Shown here piece by piece: positions 51,302-60,124 of a DNA stretch of 64,000 nt. Numbering within the stretch: position 1 is the first letter of the stretch; every line of letters begins with the position of its first letter. The notes beneath the pieces were generated by a model, which saw only the letters and a program-made list of their open reading frames with translations, did no database searches and was not told the DNA's origin. The DNA comes from Bog-473 sp963836605 (GTDB lineage: Bacteria; Actinomycetota; Acidimicrobiia; Acidimicrobiales; RAAP-2), in NCBI GenBank assembly GCA_963836605.1, contig CAWIKB010000008.1, positions 62,001-126,000 of the forward strand, read 5' to 3'. A program made the translations under genes and the position numbers.

Positions 51302-53491
51302 ATGAGTGAGACCCCCGGGTCCTTCTCCCCTCGCATAGTGGATTCGCTGGTCGACGCCGTCGTCATTCTCGAGAGCGAGGGCCGCGTGCTCTACGCCAAC
51401 CCGGCCTTCGGGCGGCTGCTCGGTCGGGGGGTCGAGGACCTCTTCGGGTTGCCCTTCGCCCACCTCGTTCCCGAGCCACGGCGCGCCGCCTTCTGGGAGG
51501 ATTTCAACGAGATCATGGCGGCGGACCCGCCACGGTCGAGCCAGGCACCACGCCCGATAGTGGTGTTACGGGCCGACGGTTCCGAGCTGCCGGTCGATGT
51601 GGCGACGTTCCTGGTGGCGCCGGACGTGGGGCCCCGCCTGGTCGTCGCTGTGGTGTGGGACGTGCGGGGCCGGATCGACATCGACCGCTACCAGCGGGTG
51701 TCCGACGATCTGCTCGCCTTCCTGGCCGGTGCGTCGGGGAGCCTGGAAGTGATCATCCCCCGACTCCTCGAGGTGGTGGCCAGCAGCATGGACTTCGAGC
51801 TGGCCACGGCGTGGCGGTGGGATCCTGAGCTCGAAGAGCTGCAGTGCGAACACGTGTGGCGCAGGGACGAGACCGATTTCGAGACTATGGCCGCTGCCTC
51901 GAACGGCATGACCGTGGCTTCGGGGGAGGGGCTGGCCGGATTGGTGGTCAACTCCGACGAGCTCATCTGGCAGTCCGACCTGCCGCACGCGGTCGAGCTC
52001 AAGCGGCACGCCGCCATCGCGGTCGACGGGCTTCAGACGGCGTTCGCCCTGCCAATCCGGACCCGGGACCACCTCGTCGGGGTCATCGAGCTCTTCACCC
52101 GGACGCCGCGGCAGCCGGATGCCCCCCTGGTGGGGGCGGTGGGGGACATCTGTGCCAAGTTGGGGGAGTTCATCGAACGCATGGAGCTCGAGGCGCAGCG
52201 GACCGGGCTGATCGAGCAACTCGAGCGCTCCCAGCGCCACCAGCAGTTCCTTCTCCAGGCGGCTCGCGCACTCTCCGGGGCGCGCGACTTCCGCGACTGC
52301 GTCGAGCGTCTCGCGTCGGTGGCACTGCCCACCCTCGGCGACGTCTGTCTCATCGACGTCGTGACTCCGGGCGGGAAGCTGCAGCGTCTCGCGGCCAAGC
52401 ACGCCGACCGGCGGCTTCAAGAGCTGACGGACGAGCTCCGGAAGATGAGCCCCGACATCGAAGGATCCCACCCGGCTGCGCGCGCCTTGCAGACGGGCGA
52501 GTCACAGTGGTCCTCGCTGATGGACGACGAGTTCATGCGGAACACCACCAACAACCGGCACCATTTCGACCTGATCCAGACCCTGCACTTCGAGTCCTAC
52601 GTGTCGGTGCCTCTGGTTGTTGGGGGCGAGGCGCTGGGAGCCCTCACCGTCGTCACGACGGGCATGGGCCGCAAATTCGGCACGGAGGAGCTCGTCCTGG
52701 CCGAGACGCTGGCTTCGCAGGTGGCGTCGGTGATCCATCGAGCACGGCAATTCGACGAGCAGTCCACCATCTCCCATCTGTTGCAGACAAGTCTCCTGCC
52801 TGACCATCTCGGTCGGCACCCCGGCGTGGCGGTTGCCGCCCGCTACGTCGCCGGGAGTCAGGTGGCCGAAGTCGGGGGCGATTTCTACGACGTCGTCGAG
52901 CTTACGGGCGGCCGCCTCGCGCTCGTCATCGGCGACGTCGAGGGACACGACATGACCGCGGCGACCGTGATGGGCGAGCTGCGCAGCGCCCTGCGCGCCT
53001 ACCTGCTGATCGAGCAGGACCCCGGGGCCGTGTTGGGTCTGCTCGACCATTACGCCTTTCTTCGTGCAGATCAGCGACTGGCGACGACCTGCCTCGCGGT
53101 GCTGGACACCTCGACCCGGACCCTGGAGCTGGCGTCGGCAGGCCACCCCATGCCGTTGCTGGCGCCCGGCCGGGACCCGGCCGCGCTGCTCCGGGCCGAC
53201 CCGGGCCCGCCGGTCGGTATTGGGGAGGGCGCCTACGCCACGGCCCGCTTCGTCCTCCCCGACAGCGGGACGCTGGTGCTCTTCACCGACGGCCTCATCG
53301 ACGACGGGCGGGACGACGCGCCAGAGCGGATCAGCACGCTCGCTTCGTTGCTGAAAGAGGACCAGACCCGGGACACCGAGGCCCTCGCCGACTCCATCGT
53401 CCGCGTCCTGGGCCCGTCCCGGCCCGGAGACGACGACCTGGCGGTCCTGGCCGTCCATTGGCCGAGCGAGGACGCGTCTGCCGATTCGTAA
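51302..53491 (+). CDS. PAS-GAF-GAF-SpoIIE serine phosphatase
   Basis: 729 residues from ATG 51302. PAS domain about 1-120 (VDSLVDAVVILESEGRVLYANPAFGRLLGRG), GAF 1 about 135-290, GAF 2 about 310-465, PP2C/SpoIIE about 490-725 with metal motifs GGDFYDVVEL, LVIGDVEGHDMTAATVM, LASAGHPMPLL, LFTDGLIDDGRDD and PGDDDLAVLAVHW. It dephosphorylates STAS proteins in partner-switching control; the PAS and GAF domains sense unknown ligands. Start is upstream of PAS with no signal peptide or membrane segment. Confidence 0.92.
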   Translation: MSETPGSFSPRIVDSLVDAVVILESEGRVLYANPAFGRLLGRGVEDLFGLPFAHLVPEPRRAAFWEDFNEIMAADPPRSSQAPRPIVVLRADGSELPVDVATFLVAPDVGPRLVVAVVWDVRGRIDIDRYQRVSDDLLAFLAGASGSLEVIIPRLLEVVASSMDFELATAWRWDPELEELQCEHVWRRDETDFETMAAASNGMTVASGEGLAGLVVNSDELIWQSDLPHAVELKRHAAIAVDGLQTAFALPIRTRDHLVGVIELFTRTPRQPDAPLVGAVGDICAKLGEFIERMELEAQRTGLIEQLERSQRHQQFLLQAARALSGARDFRDCVERLASVALPTLGDVCLIDVVTPGGKLQRLAAKHADRRLQELTDELRKMSPDIEGSHPAARALQTGESQWSSLMDDEFMRNTTNNRHHFDLIQTLHFESYVSVPLVVGGEALGALTVVTTGMGRKFGTEELVLAETLASQVASVIHRARQFDEQSTISHLLQTSLLPDHLGRHPGVAVAARYVAGSQVAEVGGDFYDVVELTGGRLALVIGDVEGHDMTAATVMGELRSALRAYLLIEQDPGAVLGLLDHYAFLRADQRLATTCLAVLDTSTRTLELASAGHPMPLLAPGRDPAALLRADPGPPVGIGEGAYATARFVLPDSGTLVLFTDGLIDDGRDDAPERISTLASLLKEDQTRDTEALADSIVRVLGPSRPGDDDLAVLAVHWPSEDASADS

Positions 53492-53623
53492 CTGAGGGGA
53501 CGCGCCGACCTGTGGTTAGGCGCGGCCAGGAAGATCGCCGCGCTGCGGCGTGCCCTGTACCGGGCAGAGACCCCGCGACCGCGTCTTCGGTTGCGAGGCC
53601 CGCCCTGACCCTATAGCCTATTA

Positions 53624-53636
53624 ATTCCATTGGAAT
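53624..53636. promoter_or_regulatory. palindrome in AT-rich island
   Basis: ATTCCA-T-TGGAAT, a perfect inverted repeat, lies in an AT-rich patch inside the otherwise GC-rich gap 53492-53948, 310 bases before the next ORF. Possible operator; the rest of the gap shows nothing. Confidence 0.35.
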
Positions 53637-53948
53637 AGTCAGGTTTAGCCGGCGGCGGCCCGGGTTCGACGCATGGGCAGGCAGGGAGTCATAAGCACGG
53701 CGGATACCGAGGCGAAGTCAGTCGAAACCGGGCCGGCGCATTGCTGGGCTCTGATCGTCGTCCCTGGCCTTCGGGATGTTCACGAAGGCGGCGAGGGTGC
53801 GGTCCCCTGGGGGCGGCGGTCCTGGAATCGACCTTCGGCTGTGCCGCGGTTGCAGGGACTTCGCCGTCCTCATGAAATTGAGTGTCGTCCCGGGGGAAGT
53901 GTGCACGCGCGGCAACGGCATCGGGGCCATGCGGCCCGAGGCAGCGTG

Positions 53949-54319
53949 ATGGACACCCCCAACGTTCCCCGCGGGACGAAGGCCATTCGCATGGCCTTGG
54001 CCGGGTTGACCGTGCTCACCGCCGGTGCCCTCGTCGTCTTCGCGGCTACCGGCAGGGCCACGACGAGGAAGAACACGACGGTCGTGACGCAGGCTGCCGC
54101 GGCGCGACCCCCCGCGCAACGCCGGATCCGGCGAAGGCGGTGTCTCCAACCCCGGCGGCGCTGCAGCCACCGTCGGCCCGGACGATCGGCTCCGCACTCG
54201 TCACACCGAGATCAGGCCCCGTGTCGCTGTCCTCGACGGTTGCTCGGACCGTCGCGACCGTCGCGACCGTCGCGACCGTCGCGACCGTCGCGACCGTCGC
54301 GGCGCCCGCGCTTCCCTGA
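53949..54319 (+). pseudogene. single-pass membrane protein with TVA repeats, frameshifted
   Basis: MDTPNVPRGTKAIRMALAGLTVLTAGALVVFAATGRATTRKNTTVVTQAAAA encodes one membrane helix (about residues 15-33). After a run of six C (54103-54108) the reading continues in another frame as ATPDPAKAVSPTPAALQPPSARTIGSALVTPRSGPVSLSSTVARTVATVATVATVATVATVAAPALP. One missing base would join them. The product would be a membrane-anchored, proline- and alanine-rich wall-side protein with a TVA tandem tail. Unknown function. Confidence 0.45.
54247..54300. repeat. 9-bp tandem repeat (six perfect copies)
   Basis: GACCGTCGC repeated six times without a mismatch. In the likely reading frame it codes for a TVA repeat at the C-terminus of the small membrane protein. 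Copy number should vary between strains. Confidence 0.9.
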
Positions 54320-54337
54320 GCGGCCAAACTTGGGGGA

Positions 54338-55522
54338 GTGGCCAATCCTCAGCCCGTGGATGACAACACTGTGCCCTTGGAAGCTCGCCGCGACTTTCAG
54401 CGCCTGCTTGGATGGGTCCTCGCCGGTGCTGGCATAGGCGGGCTGCTGGTCGCGACTGCCCTCCACCCGTCGGCCGCCCGGTCGGCGGCGTCCCAGGACT
54501 GGACACCGTTCGTGCTTGTTGCCGGGCTGCTGCTCATCGGTCTTGTTGCCGACAAAGACGGCCTGTTCGCGGCCGCGGGCCACCGTCTGGCCCGCACGGC
54601 ACCGAACGGCGTCCTTCTCTTTGTCGGGGCCGCCACTGTCGTAGGCGCGGTGACGGCTGTGTTGAACCTCGACACTTCGGTGGCGTTCCTGACACCCGTT
54701 CTCATCTACACCGCCCGGAGCCGGGGAGAGGGTGAGGCGCCTCTGCTCTACGGATGTCTCCTCCTCTCCAATGCCGGCTCGCTGTTCCTGCCCGGCTCCA
54801 ACCTGACCAACCTGATCGTTGTCGGCCACCTCCATCTCACCGGTAGCCAATTTCTCGCCCACACCTGGGTCGCGGCGGTCGCCGCCTTGATCGTGACCGC
54901 TGCGGTGGTGGCCGTGGCCGAGCACCGAGTTCTACGGACTCGCGTGGAGGATCCAACTCCGGCAGGTCGACCGGTCCTCGGACTCGGTCTCGTTGCCGTA
55001 GCCGTGGCAGCCGTGCTCGTCATCGTCCTGCACAACCCCGCCATCCCGGTTGCCGCGGTTGGTGTCGCCGTCGTGGGGATCCGCCTCGCCGCCGGAGCGG
55101 ACCGGCCGAGGCGCGTGCTGGACGCCTTGGGTCTCCCGGTGCTCGTCGGGCTCTTCGGCGTGGCGGTGGCCCTTGGGACCTTGGGCCGAGTGTGGTCGGG
55201 CCCGGCAACCTTGATGTCGCATCTCGACCTCTGGGGTACCGCCGCCGTTGCCGCGGCCTCGTCAGTGCTGTTCAACAACCTCCCCGCCGCATCGCTCTTT
55301 GCGGCCCGCGTCCCTGCCCACCCGTTCGCGATGCTGGTCGGACTCAACCTGGGGCCGAACCTGTTCGTCACGGGGTCGCTGGCTTGGTTCCTTTGGTTGC
55401 GGGCGGCACGAACTGCCGGCAGCCGACCGTCGATCGCCAAGGCGAGCCGGTTGGGTGTGGTTGCCGTACCACTTTCAATGACTGCCGCTCTCGGAGCGCT
55501 TTTGTTGACGGGGATCCACTGA
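54338..55522 (+). CDS. ArsB/NhaD-like ion transporter superfamily permease
   Basis: 394 residues from GTG 54338, 10-11 membrane segments. WTPFVLVAGLLLIGLVADKDGLFAAAGHRLARTAPNGVLLFVGAATVVGAVTAVLNLDTSVAFLTPVLIYTARSRGEG and SNAGSLFLPGSNLTNLIV (the NLT hairpin) plus ASSVLFNNLPAASLFAARVPAHP are marks of the ion transporter (IT) superfamily that includes ArsB and NhaD. Substrate could be arsenite, sodium/proton or a small anion; no ArsR or ArsC is adjacent, so I do not call it arsB. Confidence 0.85.
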   Translation: MANPQPVDDNTVPLEARRDFQRLLGWVLAGAGIGGLLVATALHPSAARSAASQDWTPFVLVAGLLLIGLVADKDGLFAAAGHRLARTAPNGVLLFVGAATVVGAVTAVLNLDTSVAFLTPVLIYTARSRGEGEAPLLYGCLLLSNAGSLFLPGSNLTNLIVVGHLHLTGSQFLAHTWVAAVAALIVTAAVVAVAEHRVLRTRVEDPTPAGRPVLGLGLVAVAVAAVLVIVLHNPAIPVAAVGVAVVGIRLAAGADRPRRVLDALGLPVLVGLFGVAVALGTLGRVWSGPATLMSHLDLWGTAAVAAASSVLFNNLPAASLFAARVPAHPFAMLVGLNLGPNLFVTGSLAWFLWLRAARTAGSRPSIAKASRLGVVAVPLSMTAALGALLLTGIH

Positions 55523-55625
55523 GCGTTCCGCCGCCGCGGCCACAACCTCGGCCGGCCCGATCGCCGGTTTGAGGCTGGGACGTAGCGAGGGCGGGAGAGC
55601 GGAGTCACCATGGGGCGAAGGAAGA

Positions 55626-55657
55626 ATCGGATATCGATATCGATATCGATATCCGAT
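55626..55657. promoter_or_regulatory. 32-bp perfect palindrome (PadR operator candidate)
   Basis: A perfect 32-bp palindrome built of repeated GATATC units, with ATCGG and CCGAT at its ends, centred at 55641/55642 and lying 20 bases before the padR ATG. The size suits two PadR dimers or a tandem of sites. Likely autoregulation of padR-chrA. Confidence 0.7.
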
Positions 55658-55676
55658 ATTCGCTACGGTCGGGCCC

Positions 55677-55982
55677 ATGCGGGAATTTCTCCGGGGAGCC
55701 GTGCGGCTGCACATCCTTCACCACGCCGCGAGTGGCGACGTGCATGGAGCGTGGATGGCAAGCGAGCTGGCCCGGCATGGCTACCGGATCAGTCCGGGTT
55801 CCCTCTACCCCACGCTCCACAAGATGGAGGCCGAAGGCCTCCTCCGCTCGAGCCAGCAGGTGGTCGACGGCCGGGTTCGCCGTTCCTATGTGGCGACGGC
55901 CAAGGGACGCCGGGTCCTGGAGTCGACCAAGCGCCAGCTGAGGGAGTTGGCCCGTGAGGTGCTCGGCGACGAGACTCGATGA
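55677..55982 (+). CDS. PadR-family regulator
   Basis: 101 residues from ATG 55677; a longer frame starts at 55569 but would run through the palindrome. FLRGAVRLHILHHAASGDVHGAWMASELARHGYRISPGSLYPTLHKMEAEGLLRSSQQVVDGRVRRSYVATAKGRRVLESTKRQLRELAREVLG: PadR winged helix plus short C-terminal dimer helix. The ATGA overlap with chrA makes it the regulator of chromate efflux; PadR-like chromate sensors are known with chrA. Confidence 0.9.
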   Translation: MREFLRGAVRLHILHHAASGDVHGAWMASELARHGYRISPGSLYPTLHKMEAEGLLRSSQQVVDGRVRRSYVATAKGRRVLESTKRQLRELAREVLGDETR

Positions 55983-57163
55983 GCGGCGAGGAGGTCGAGC
56001 ACGGCCGCCCGGAGCGTGTTGGGCTCGCCACGATCGGCAAGGAGTGGCTGCGTCTCGGTTGCATCGGGTTTGGCGGGCCGCCGACCCACATCGCGTTGCT
56101 CCGCCGCCTGTGCGTCGAGGAGCGGCAGTGGATCGAGGCGAAGGAATTCGAGGACGCCATCGCCACGACGAACCTGCTGCCCGGCCCGGCGTCGACGCAG
56201 CTGGCCATCTACTGCGCCTGGCGGCTCCGCGGCCGGGCCGGCGCCCTCCTCGGGGGGGTGTGTTTCATCGTCCCCGGGCTCCTACTGATTTTGGCCCTCT
56301 CGGCCGTATTCCTCGCCACCCACCCGCCCGATTGGATCCTGGGTGCGGCGGCTGGCGCCGGTGCTGCCGTGCCTGCGGTGGCGCTGAACGCGGCCTGGGG
56401 CCTCGTCCCAGCCAGCTGGAAACGCATCGGTCCGGGCCGGGCTCAGAGAACTCGCTGGATCGTGTACGGGCTGCTGGGCGGTGCGGCCGCCGCCACCGTG
56501 GGCCCCTACCTGGTACTCGTACTGTTGGCTTGCGGCGTGACCGAGATCATGGTTCGCCGAGGCAACCGACCGATGGCACTGGGTTCGTTTCGCGCCTTCT
56601 TCCCGGCCGTCGTCGCCCACGGGACTGCGGTCGGCGGACTTGGGGCGTTGGCCTGGGTGGCCTTCAAGGTCGGCGCCCTCTCCTACGGCGGTGGCTTCGT
56701 CATCATTCCTCTCATGCAACACGACGCCGTCATCACGTATCACTGGATGACCGGCGCCCAGTTCCTGAACGCCGTCGCCCTGGGTCAGGTCACGCCCGGG
56801 CCGGTGGTCCAGACGGTGGCCGTGGTGGGCTATGCGGCCGGTGGAGTGGGTGGTGGGCTGCTGGCGGCACTGATCGCCTTTGCCCCCTCGTTCGCCTTCG
56901 TGCTGGTCGGTGGCCGGCGCTTCGACCAGATCCGAGCCAATCGCACCGTCGAGTCGTTCCTAACCGGGGCCGGACCGGCGGTCATCGGCGCCATCGCCGG
57001 GTCGGCGATCCCGCTCGGCCGCTCCTTCGGCCATCTCTGGCAGATTCCCGTGCTGGCCGGGGCGCTGCTCTGGCTCTTCGTACTCCGGCGTGGCGTCGTG
57101 AGTTCGCTGCTGATGGCCGGGCTGGTCGGCGTCGTCATCGCGCTTGCGGGGATTCCCACTTGA
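55979..57163 (+). CDS. chrA: chromate transporter
   Basis: 394 residues, two homologous halves as in long-chain ChrA. N half: EWLRLGCIGFGGPPTHIALLRRLCVEERQWIEAKEFEDAIATTNLLPGPASTQLAIYCAWRLRGRAGALLGGVCFIVPGLL; C half: AWVAFKVGALSYGGGFVIIPLMQHDAVITYHWMTGAQFLNAVALGQVTPGPVVQTVAVVGYAAGG. The FGGPP and the two PGP motifs are the family marks. Exports chromate across the membrane. Co-translated with padR and convergent with a VOC gene (five-base gap). Confidence 0.93.
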   Translation: MSGEEVEHGRPERVGLATIGKEWLRLGCIGFGGPPTHIALLRRLCVEERQWIEAKEFEDAIATTNLLPGPASTQLAIYCAWRLRGRAGALLGGVCFIVPGLLLILALSAVFLATHPPDWILGAAAGAGAAVPAVALNAAWGLVPASWKRIGPGRAQRTRWIVYGLLGGAAAATVGPYLVLVLLACGVTEIMVRRGNRPMALGSFRAFFPAVVAHGTAVGGLGALAWVAFKVGALSYGGGFVIIPLMQHDAVITYHWMTGAQFLNAVALGQVTPGPVVQTVAVVGYAAGGVGGGLLAALIAFAPSFAFVLVGGRRFDQIRANRTVESFLTGAGPAVIGAIAGSAIPLGRSFGHLWQIPVLAGALLWLFVLRRGVVSSLLMAGLVGVVIALAGIPT

Positions 57164-57168
57164 CCTCC

Positions 57169-57549
57169 TCATGGGTGCGTCAGCAGCTGACGATGGGCTA
57201 TCTGGAACACGTTGCCAAAGGAATCACGCACCATCGCTCGTCTGTCCCCGTACGGCGTGTCCGTCGGCGCCTCCAGGCTCACCGCCCCGGCCACGAGCGC
57301 GCGGTCGTAGACGCGGTCAGCATCATCGACGTAGACGTAGAGGAAAGCGGGGAACGGCTCACGCTCGCCGCTGGGCGAGACCATGACGAGGGAATCCCCG
57401 ATGCGGATCTCGGCTGGCCGCCCGGGATCGACCTCACCAACCCCGTCGAAGACCGACCGCAGGAACTCAACGATGGCCACCACGTCATCGACGACCACGC
57501 GTGGGGTCACCGAATGGAATCCGGTCGGAGGCTGGGTCCAGTTCGCCAT
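57169..57549 (-). CDS. VOC-family protein
   Basis: 126 residues. FHSVTPRVVVDDVVAIVEFLRSVFDGVGEVDPGRPAEIRIGDSLVMVSPSGEREPFPAFLYVYVDDADRVYDRALVAGAVSLEAPTDTPYGDRRAMVRDSFGNVFQIAHRQ is a PhnB-like VOC domain. It keeps the DTPYGDRRAMVRDSFGNVFQIA end typical of this group. Function unknown. Confidence 0.87.
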   Translation of the reverse strand: MANWTQPPTGFHSVTPRVVVDDVVAIVEFLRSVFDGVGEVDPGRPAEIRIGDSLVMVSPSGEREPFPAFLYVYVDDADRVYDRALVAGAVSLEAPTDTPYGDRRAMVRDSFGNVFQIAHRQLLTHP

Positions 57550-57792
57550 GGGAACGAGCGTACGCCCACCGAGCCTGTCGGCGTCCGATCAAGCGGGGAT
57601 GTCCACCATCGCTCGATTCTCACGTCGCCACCAAGGCGGCACTCGTCGCTCTCGGTGAAGCGAAGAAGCACTCCGGTAGGGCGTCGCCGACGGCGTGGCC
57701 TCGAGCAGTGACCAGAAACAACGATGTCCGGATTCCGCCAGTGCGAACATTGCGGCCTCCATATGATCGGCGAGACGAACGAGGAGACCCCA

Positions 57793-58272
57793 ATGGGCAT
57801 GGATTCCAAGCAGACGGTTATGGCGCTCTATGGCGCGTACGGCAGCGGAGATGCGGATCAGATCGCCGGCTTGTTGCACGACGAGGTCGTGTGGACCGCA
57901 CCGGCGGGCAATGCGACGCAGGTCGCACTGGGTCTCGGTCGGCCTGAGGATACCGGCCCGCCACGTGGCGCGAACGACCTCGATCGTGATGCCATCGTGG
58001 CGTTCATGGCGTACAACTTCGCCCGGTTCTTCGGAGACGCCGACAACGAGTTTCGGACGATGGTGGGCGAAGGCAGTGTCGTGGTAGTCGAACACCGACT
58101 TTCGGCCACCCTTCCAAATGGCCGGTCTTACGTGAACGACTACTGCTTCGTCTACGAAGTGCGCGATGGCAAGGTATGGCGGATCCACGAGTACATGGAC
58201 ACGCGGGGCGGTTGGGCGCAGGTGTTTGGCGAAGGTGAATCGGTCCAGATGATCGAGTTCGTCAATGGGTAG
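57793..58272 (+). CDS. SnoaL-like (NTF2-fold) protein
   Basis: 159 residues from ATG 57793 after GAGGAGA. TVMALYGAYGSGDADQIAGLLHDEVVWTAPAGNATQVALGLG...IVAFMAYNFARFFGDADNEFRTMVGEGSVVVVEHRLSATLPNGRSYVNDYCFVYEVRDGKVWRIHEYMDTRGGWAQVFGE is a SnoaL_2-type fold; NDYCFVYEVRDGKVWRIHEYMDT is the family signature. A frame starting at 57724 is rejected for lack of homology. Ligand unknown. Confidence 0.85.
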   Translation: MGMDSKQTVMALYGAYGSGDADQIAGLLHDEVVWTAPAGNATQVALGLGRPEDTGPPRGANDLDRDAIVAFMAYNFARFFGDADNEFRTMVGEGSVVVVEHRLSATLPNGRSYVNDYCFVYEVRDGKVWRIHEYMDTRGGWAQVFGEGESVQMIEFVNG

Positions 58273-58338
58273 GTGCCTCCACTCAGCGTTCTGTGGCGAG
58301 ATCGTTGACTGGGAGCTGCGTTGGCGAGACCTTACGCT

Positions 58339-58758
58339 TCAGCGAATGACCCTGGACCGGTGATCGCGCTGCATGAACGTGATCAAGTAGCCGAAGCACT
58401 GATCGGGGTCCAGAATGATCTGGCGCACCCCTTTCCCCTGGTACTCAAACTTGATCCGGTAACCCTTGCCGAGAACATGGTCCCGCGCCGCGTTGATGTC
58501 GTCGACTTCCCAGACCAAGGGCCCGATGCCACCCTTCCCTTTCTGCGCCAGACTTGCCGATTGCGGACTGTCGGCGTGAGCCGGGACGTAGAGCTCAATA
58601 TGGTTCTCCCAGTCGGTGGTGGTGAGAATGTTTCCGTCGTGGACGAGTTCCGGCGACTGGAAGGACGTACCGAGCAGATCATTGAACTGCTCGACTGCTT
58701 TGTGAATGTCTTCAGGCGCCATCATGAGTTCGACACGGTTGAATCCAATGATGTTCAT
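58339..58758 (-). CDS. VOC-family protein
   Basis: 139 residues; ATG 58758 chosen because GGAGGAGGTGGC precedes it. GFNRVELMMAPEDIHKAVEQFNDLLGTSFQSP...NHIELYVPAHADSPQSASLAQKGKGGIGPLVWEVDDINAARDHVLGKGYRIKFEYQGKGVRQIILDPDQCFGYLITFMQ is a methylmalonyl-CoA-epimerase-like VOC domain; whether the full metal site is kept is unclear. A palindromic TAGTAACTA (58828-58836) beside a TATACT box lies 70 bases upstream. Confidence 0.82.
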   Translation of the reverse strand: MNIIGFNRVELMMAPEDIHKAVEQFNDLLGTSFQSPELVHDGNILTTTDWENHIELYVPAHADSPQSASLAQKGKGGIGPLVWEVDDINAARDHVLGKGYRIKFEYQGKGVRQIILDPDQCFGYLITFMQRDHRSRVIR

Positions 58759-58912
58759 GCCACCTCCTCCATCGGACCGCATGGTTCGACCATTCCCACT
58801 GCCGCTTCATTCCTCCGCGTGCCAGTATAGTAACTACAATGGTTCGGTCATTGGTCCTCCATCGGCCGGGTGGTGGCGTGACGGTCCCAGTGGGGATCCC
58901 CCGTCAGAGCAC

Positions 58913-59488
58913 TCAGAAGGTCCATCTGGTCGCGCCGCCGGGTTCCTCAGTGGCAACCGCGAACGCGTCCTCGGGCCTGAACTCGTAGACGTACCACGGC
59001 GGAGGACCGGCGCTCGGCGCGCTGTACTCGTGGGTGAAGCCGCCGTCGGCCACCGTCGGTGCCCAGCCGCCCTCGGCGAACACCTCGGCGAGCCGTTGCA
59101 GCAGCGCATCGTCAGTGACGCGGGCGGCTTGCCCCTCGAGCGCCACGTCGTAACCGTGGATGGCGACTCCGAAGGCGCAGCGAGGGTCGCGCTCGACGTT
59201 CCGGATCTTGCGCGACCGGGGACCGCCGCAGAAGTAGTAGCGGCCGTCAGCCCAGAAGGCGCCGACGGCGGTCAGGTGAGGTCGGCCGTCGGGGTTGATC
59301 GTCGACAACCAGAAGGTGTGGTGTCCGGGCCCACCGGTGCCCGGCTCCTGCGTCAGGTTGGTCTCGAGCGCCTGGCGCACATCCGCCCAGGCGAGTGGGG
59401 CGAGGTCGTAGAGGTCGGCAAGGTTCTTCGCACGGGGTTCAGGAGCAGAGGCCATGTCATAGCGACGATAGACGGTGGCGGTACTCAT
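58913..59488 (-). CDS. pyridoxamine 5'-phosphate oxidase-family protein
   Basis: 191 residues from ATG 59488; an internal Met (MASAPEP) is an alternative start. HTFWLSTINPDGRPHLTAVGAFWADGRYYFCGGPRSRKIRNVERDPRCAFGVAIHGYDVALEGQAARVTDD is the split-barrel flavin/F420-binding fold. It follows directly after the broken dehydrogenase gene (three bases), so they were once an operon. Substrate unknown. Confidence 0.82.
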   Translation of the reverse strand: MSTATVYRRYDMASAPEPRAKNLADLYDLAPLAWADVRQALETNLTQEPGTGGPGHHTFWLSTINPDGRPHLTAVGAFWADGRYYFCGGPRSRKIRNVERDPRCAFGVAIHGYDVALEGQAARVTDDALLQRLAEVFAEGGWAPTVADGGFTHEYSAPSAGPPPWYVYEFRPEDAFAVATEEPGGATRWTF

Positions 59489-59491
59489 CGG

Positions 59492-60000
59492 TCAGACCAC
59501 TGGAAACTTGCCCCGAAGATTGGGAAACCCACCACCAGGCTTGGCCTCACACGCTCGGGCCTTGCCCTCCTGGAGGTACTGGATGGCGTCGGCGACGTCG
59601 CTCAGCGGGTAGGTCCGGTCAACGACCGGTGTGACCGTATCGGCCTCGAGAAGCCCCCGACGAAGCGATAGGTCTGCGGCGTTCTCCCTGGCGCCGAGGA
59701 TGCCCAGCTTCTGTCTTACCAGCGGGGAGAGCATTGCCGCCCGGAGCTGGTGGTCGAGGCCTCCCAGCTAGCGCCCATCGGTCTCGCCACCGACGAGGAC
59801 GAGACCTCCACCACGGGTGAGCGTCCGCCGGAGGTGAGACAAACGGCTGTTGCCGCCGATGTCGAGGATGGCGTCGTAGCGCTGCTCGCTATCGGCGAAG
59901 TCCTCGTGGGTGTAGTCGACGATGTGATCGGCGCCGAGGGCCCGGACGAGGTCCATCGCCTGGGCTGTTATCCGCCCCCGGCAGCCGACGGTCATCGCTC
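59492..60000 (-). pseudogene. zinc-less alcohol dehydrogenase/quinone reductase pseudogene with amber codon
   Basis: In one frame the sequence reads MDLVRALGADHIVDYTHEDFADSEQRYDAILDIGGNSRLSHLRRTLTRGGGLVLVGGETDGR, then TAG (59770-59768), then LGGLDHQLRAAMLSPLVRQKLG...TPVVDRTYPLSDVADAIQYLQEGKARACEAKPGG. Homologues read GRWLGG here, so Trp TGG has become TAG. The N-terminal GroES-like domain and the GGxGxxG cofactor loop are missing. Clearly a broken gene of the NAD(P)-dependent MDR family. Confidence 0.8.
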
Positions 60001-60124
60001 GAGTCTCGAACGTCGGCCTTGACCGTGGAGCTACGGTCGGTTCGCGCCGATCGTGCGATGAGTTTGGCCGGGAACGACCGTCAGTATCACCGTTGAACCA
60101 CGCGAAGTGGGCAAGGAGGAAGCG

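Noticed and set aside
54247..54300. Short tandem repeats as a CRISPR array
   Set aside because: Unit is 9 bp without spacers and no cas genes are present; it is a coding minisatellite.
54338..55522. Arsenite pump arsB
   Set aside because: Only superfamily-level motifs; no arsenic regulator or reductase beside it.
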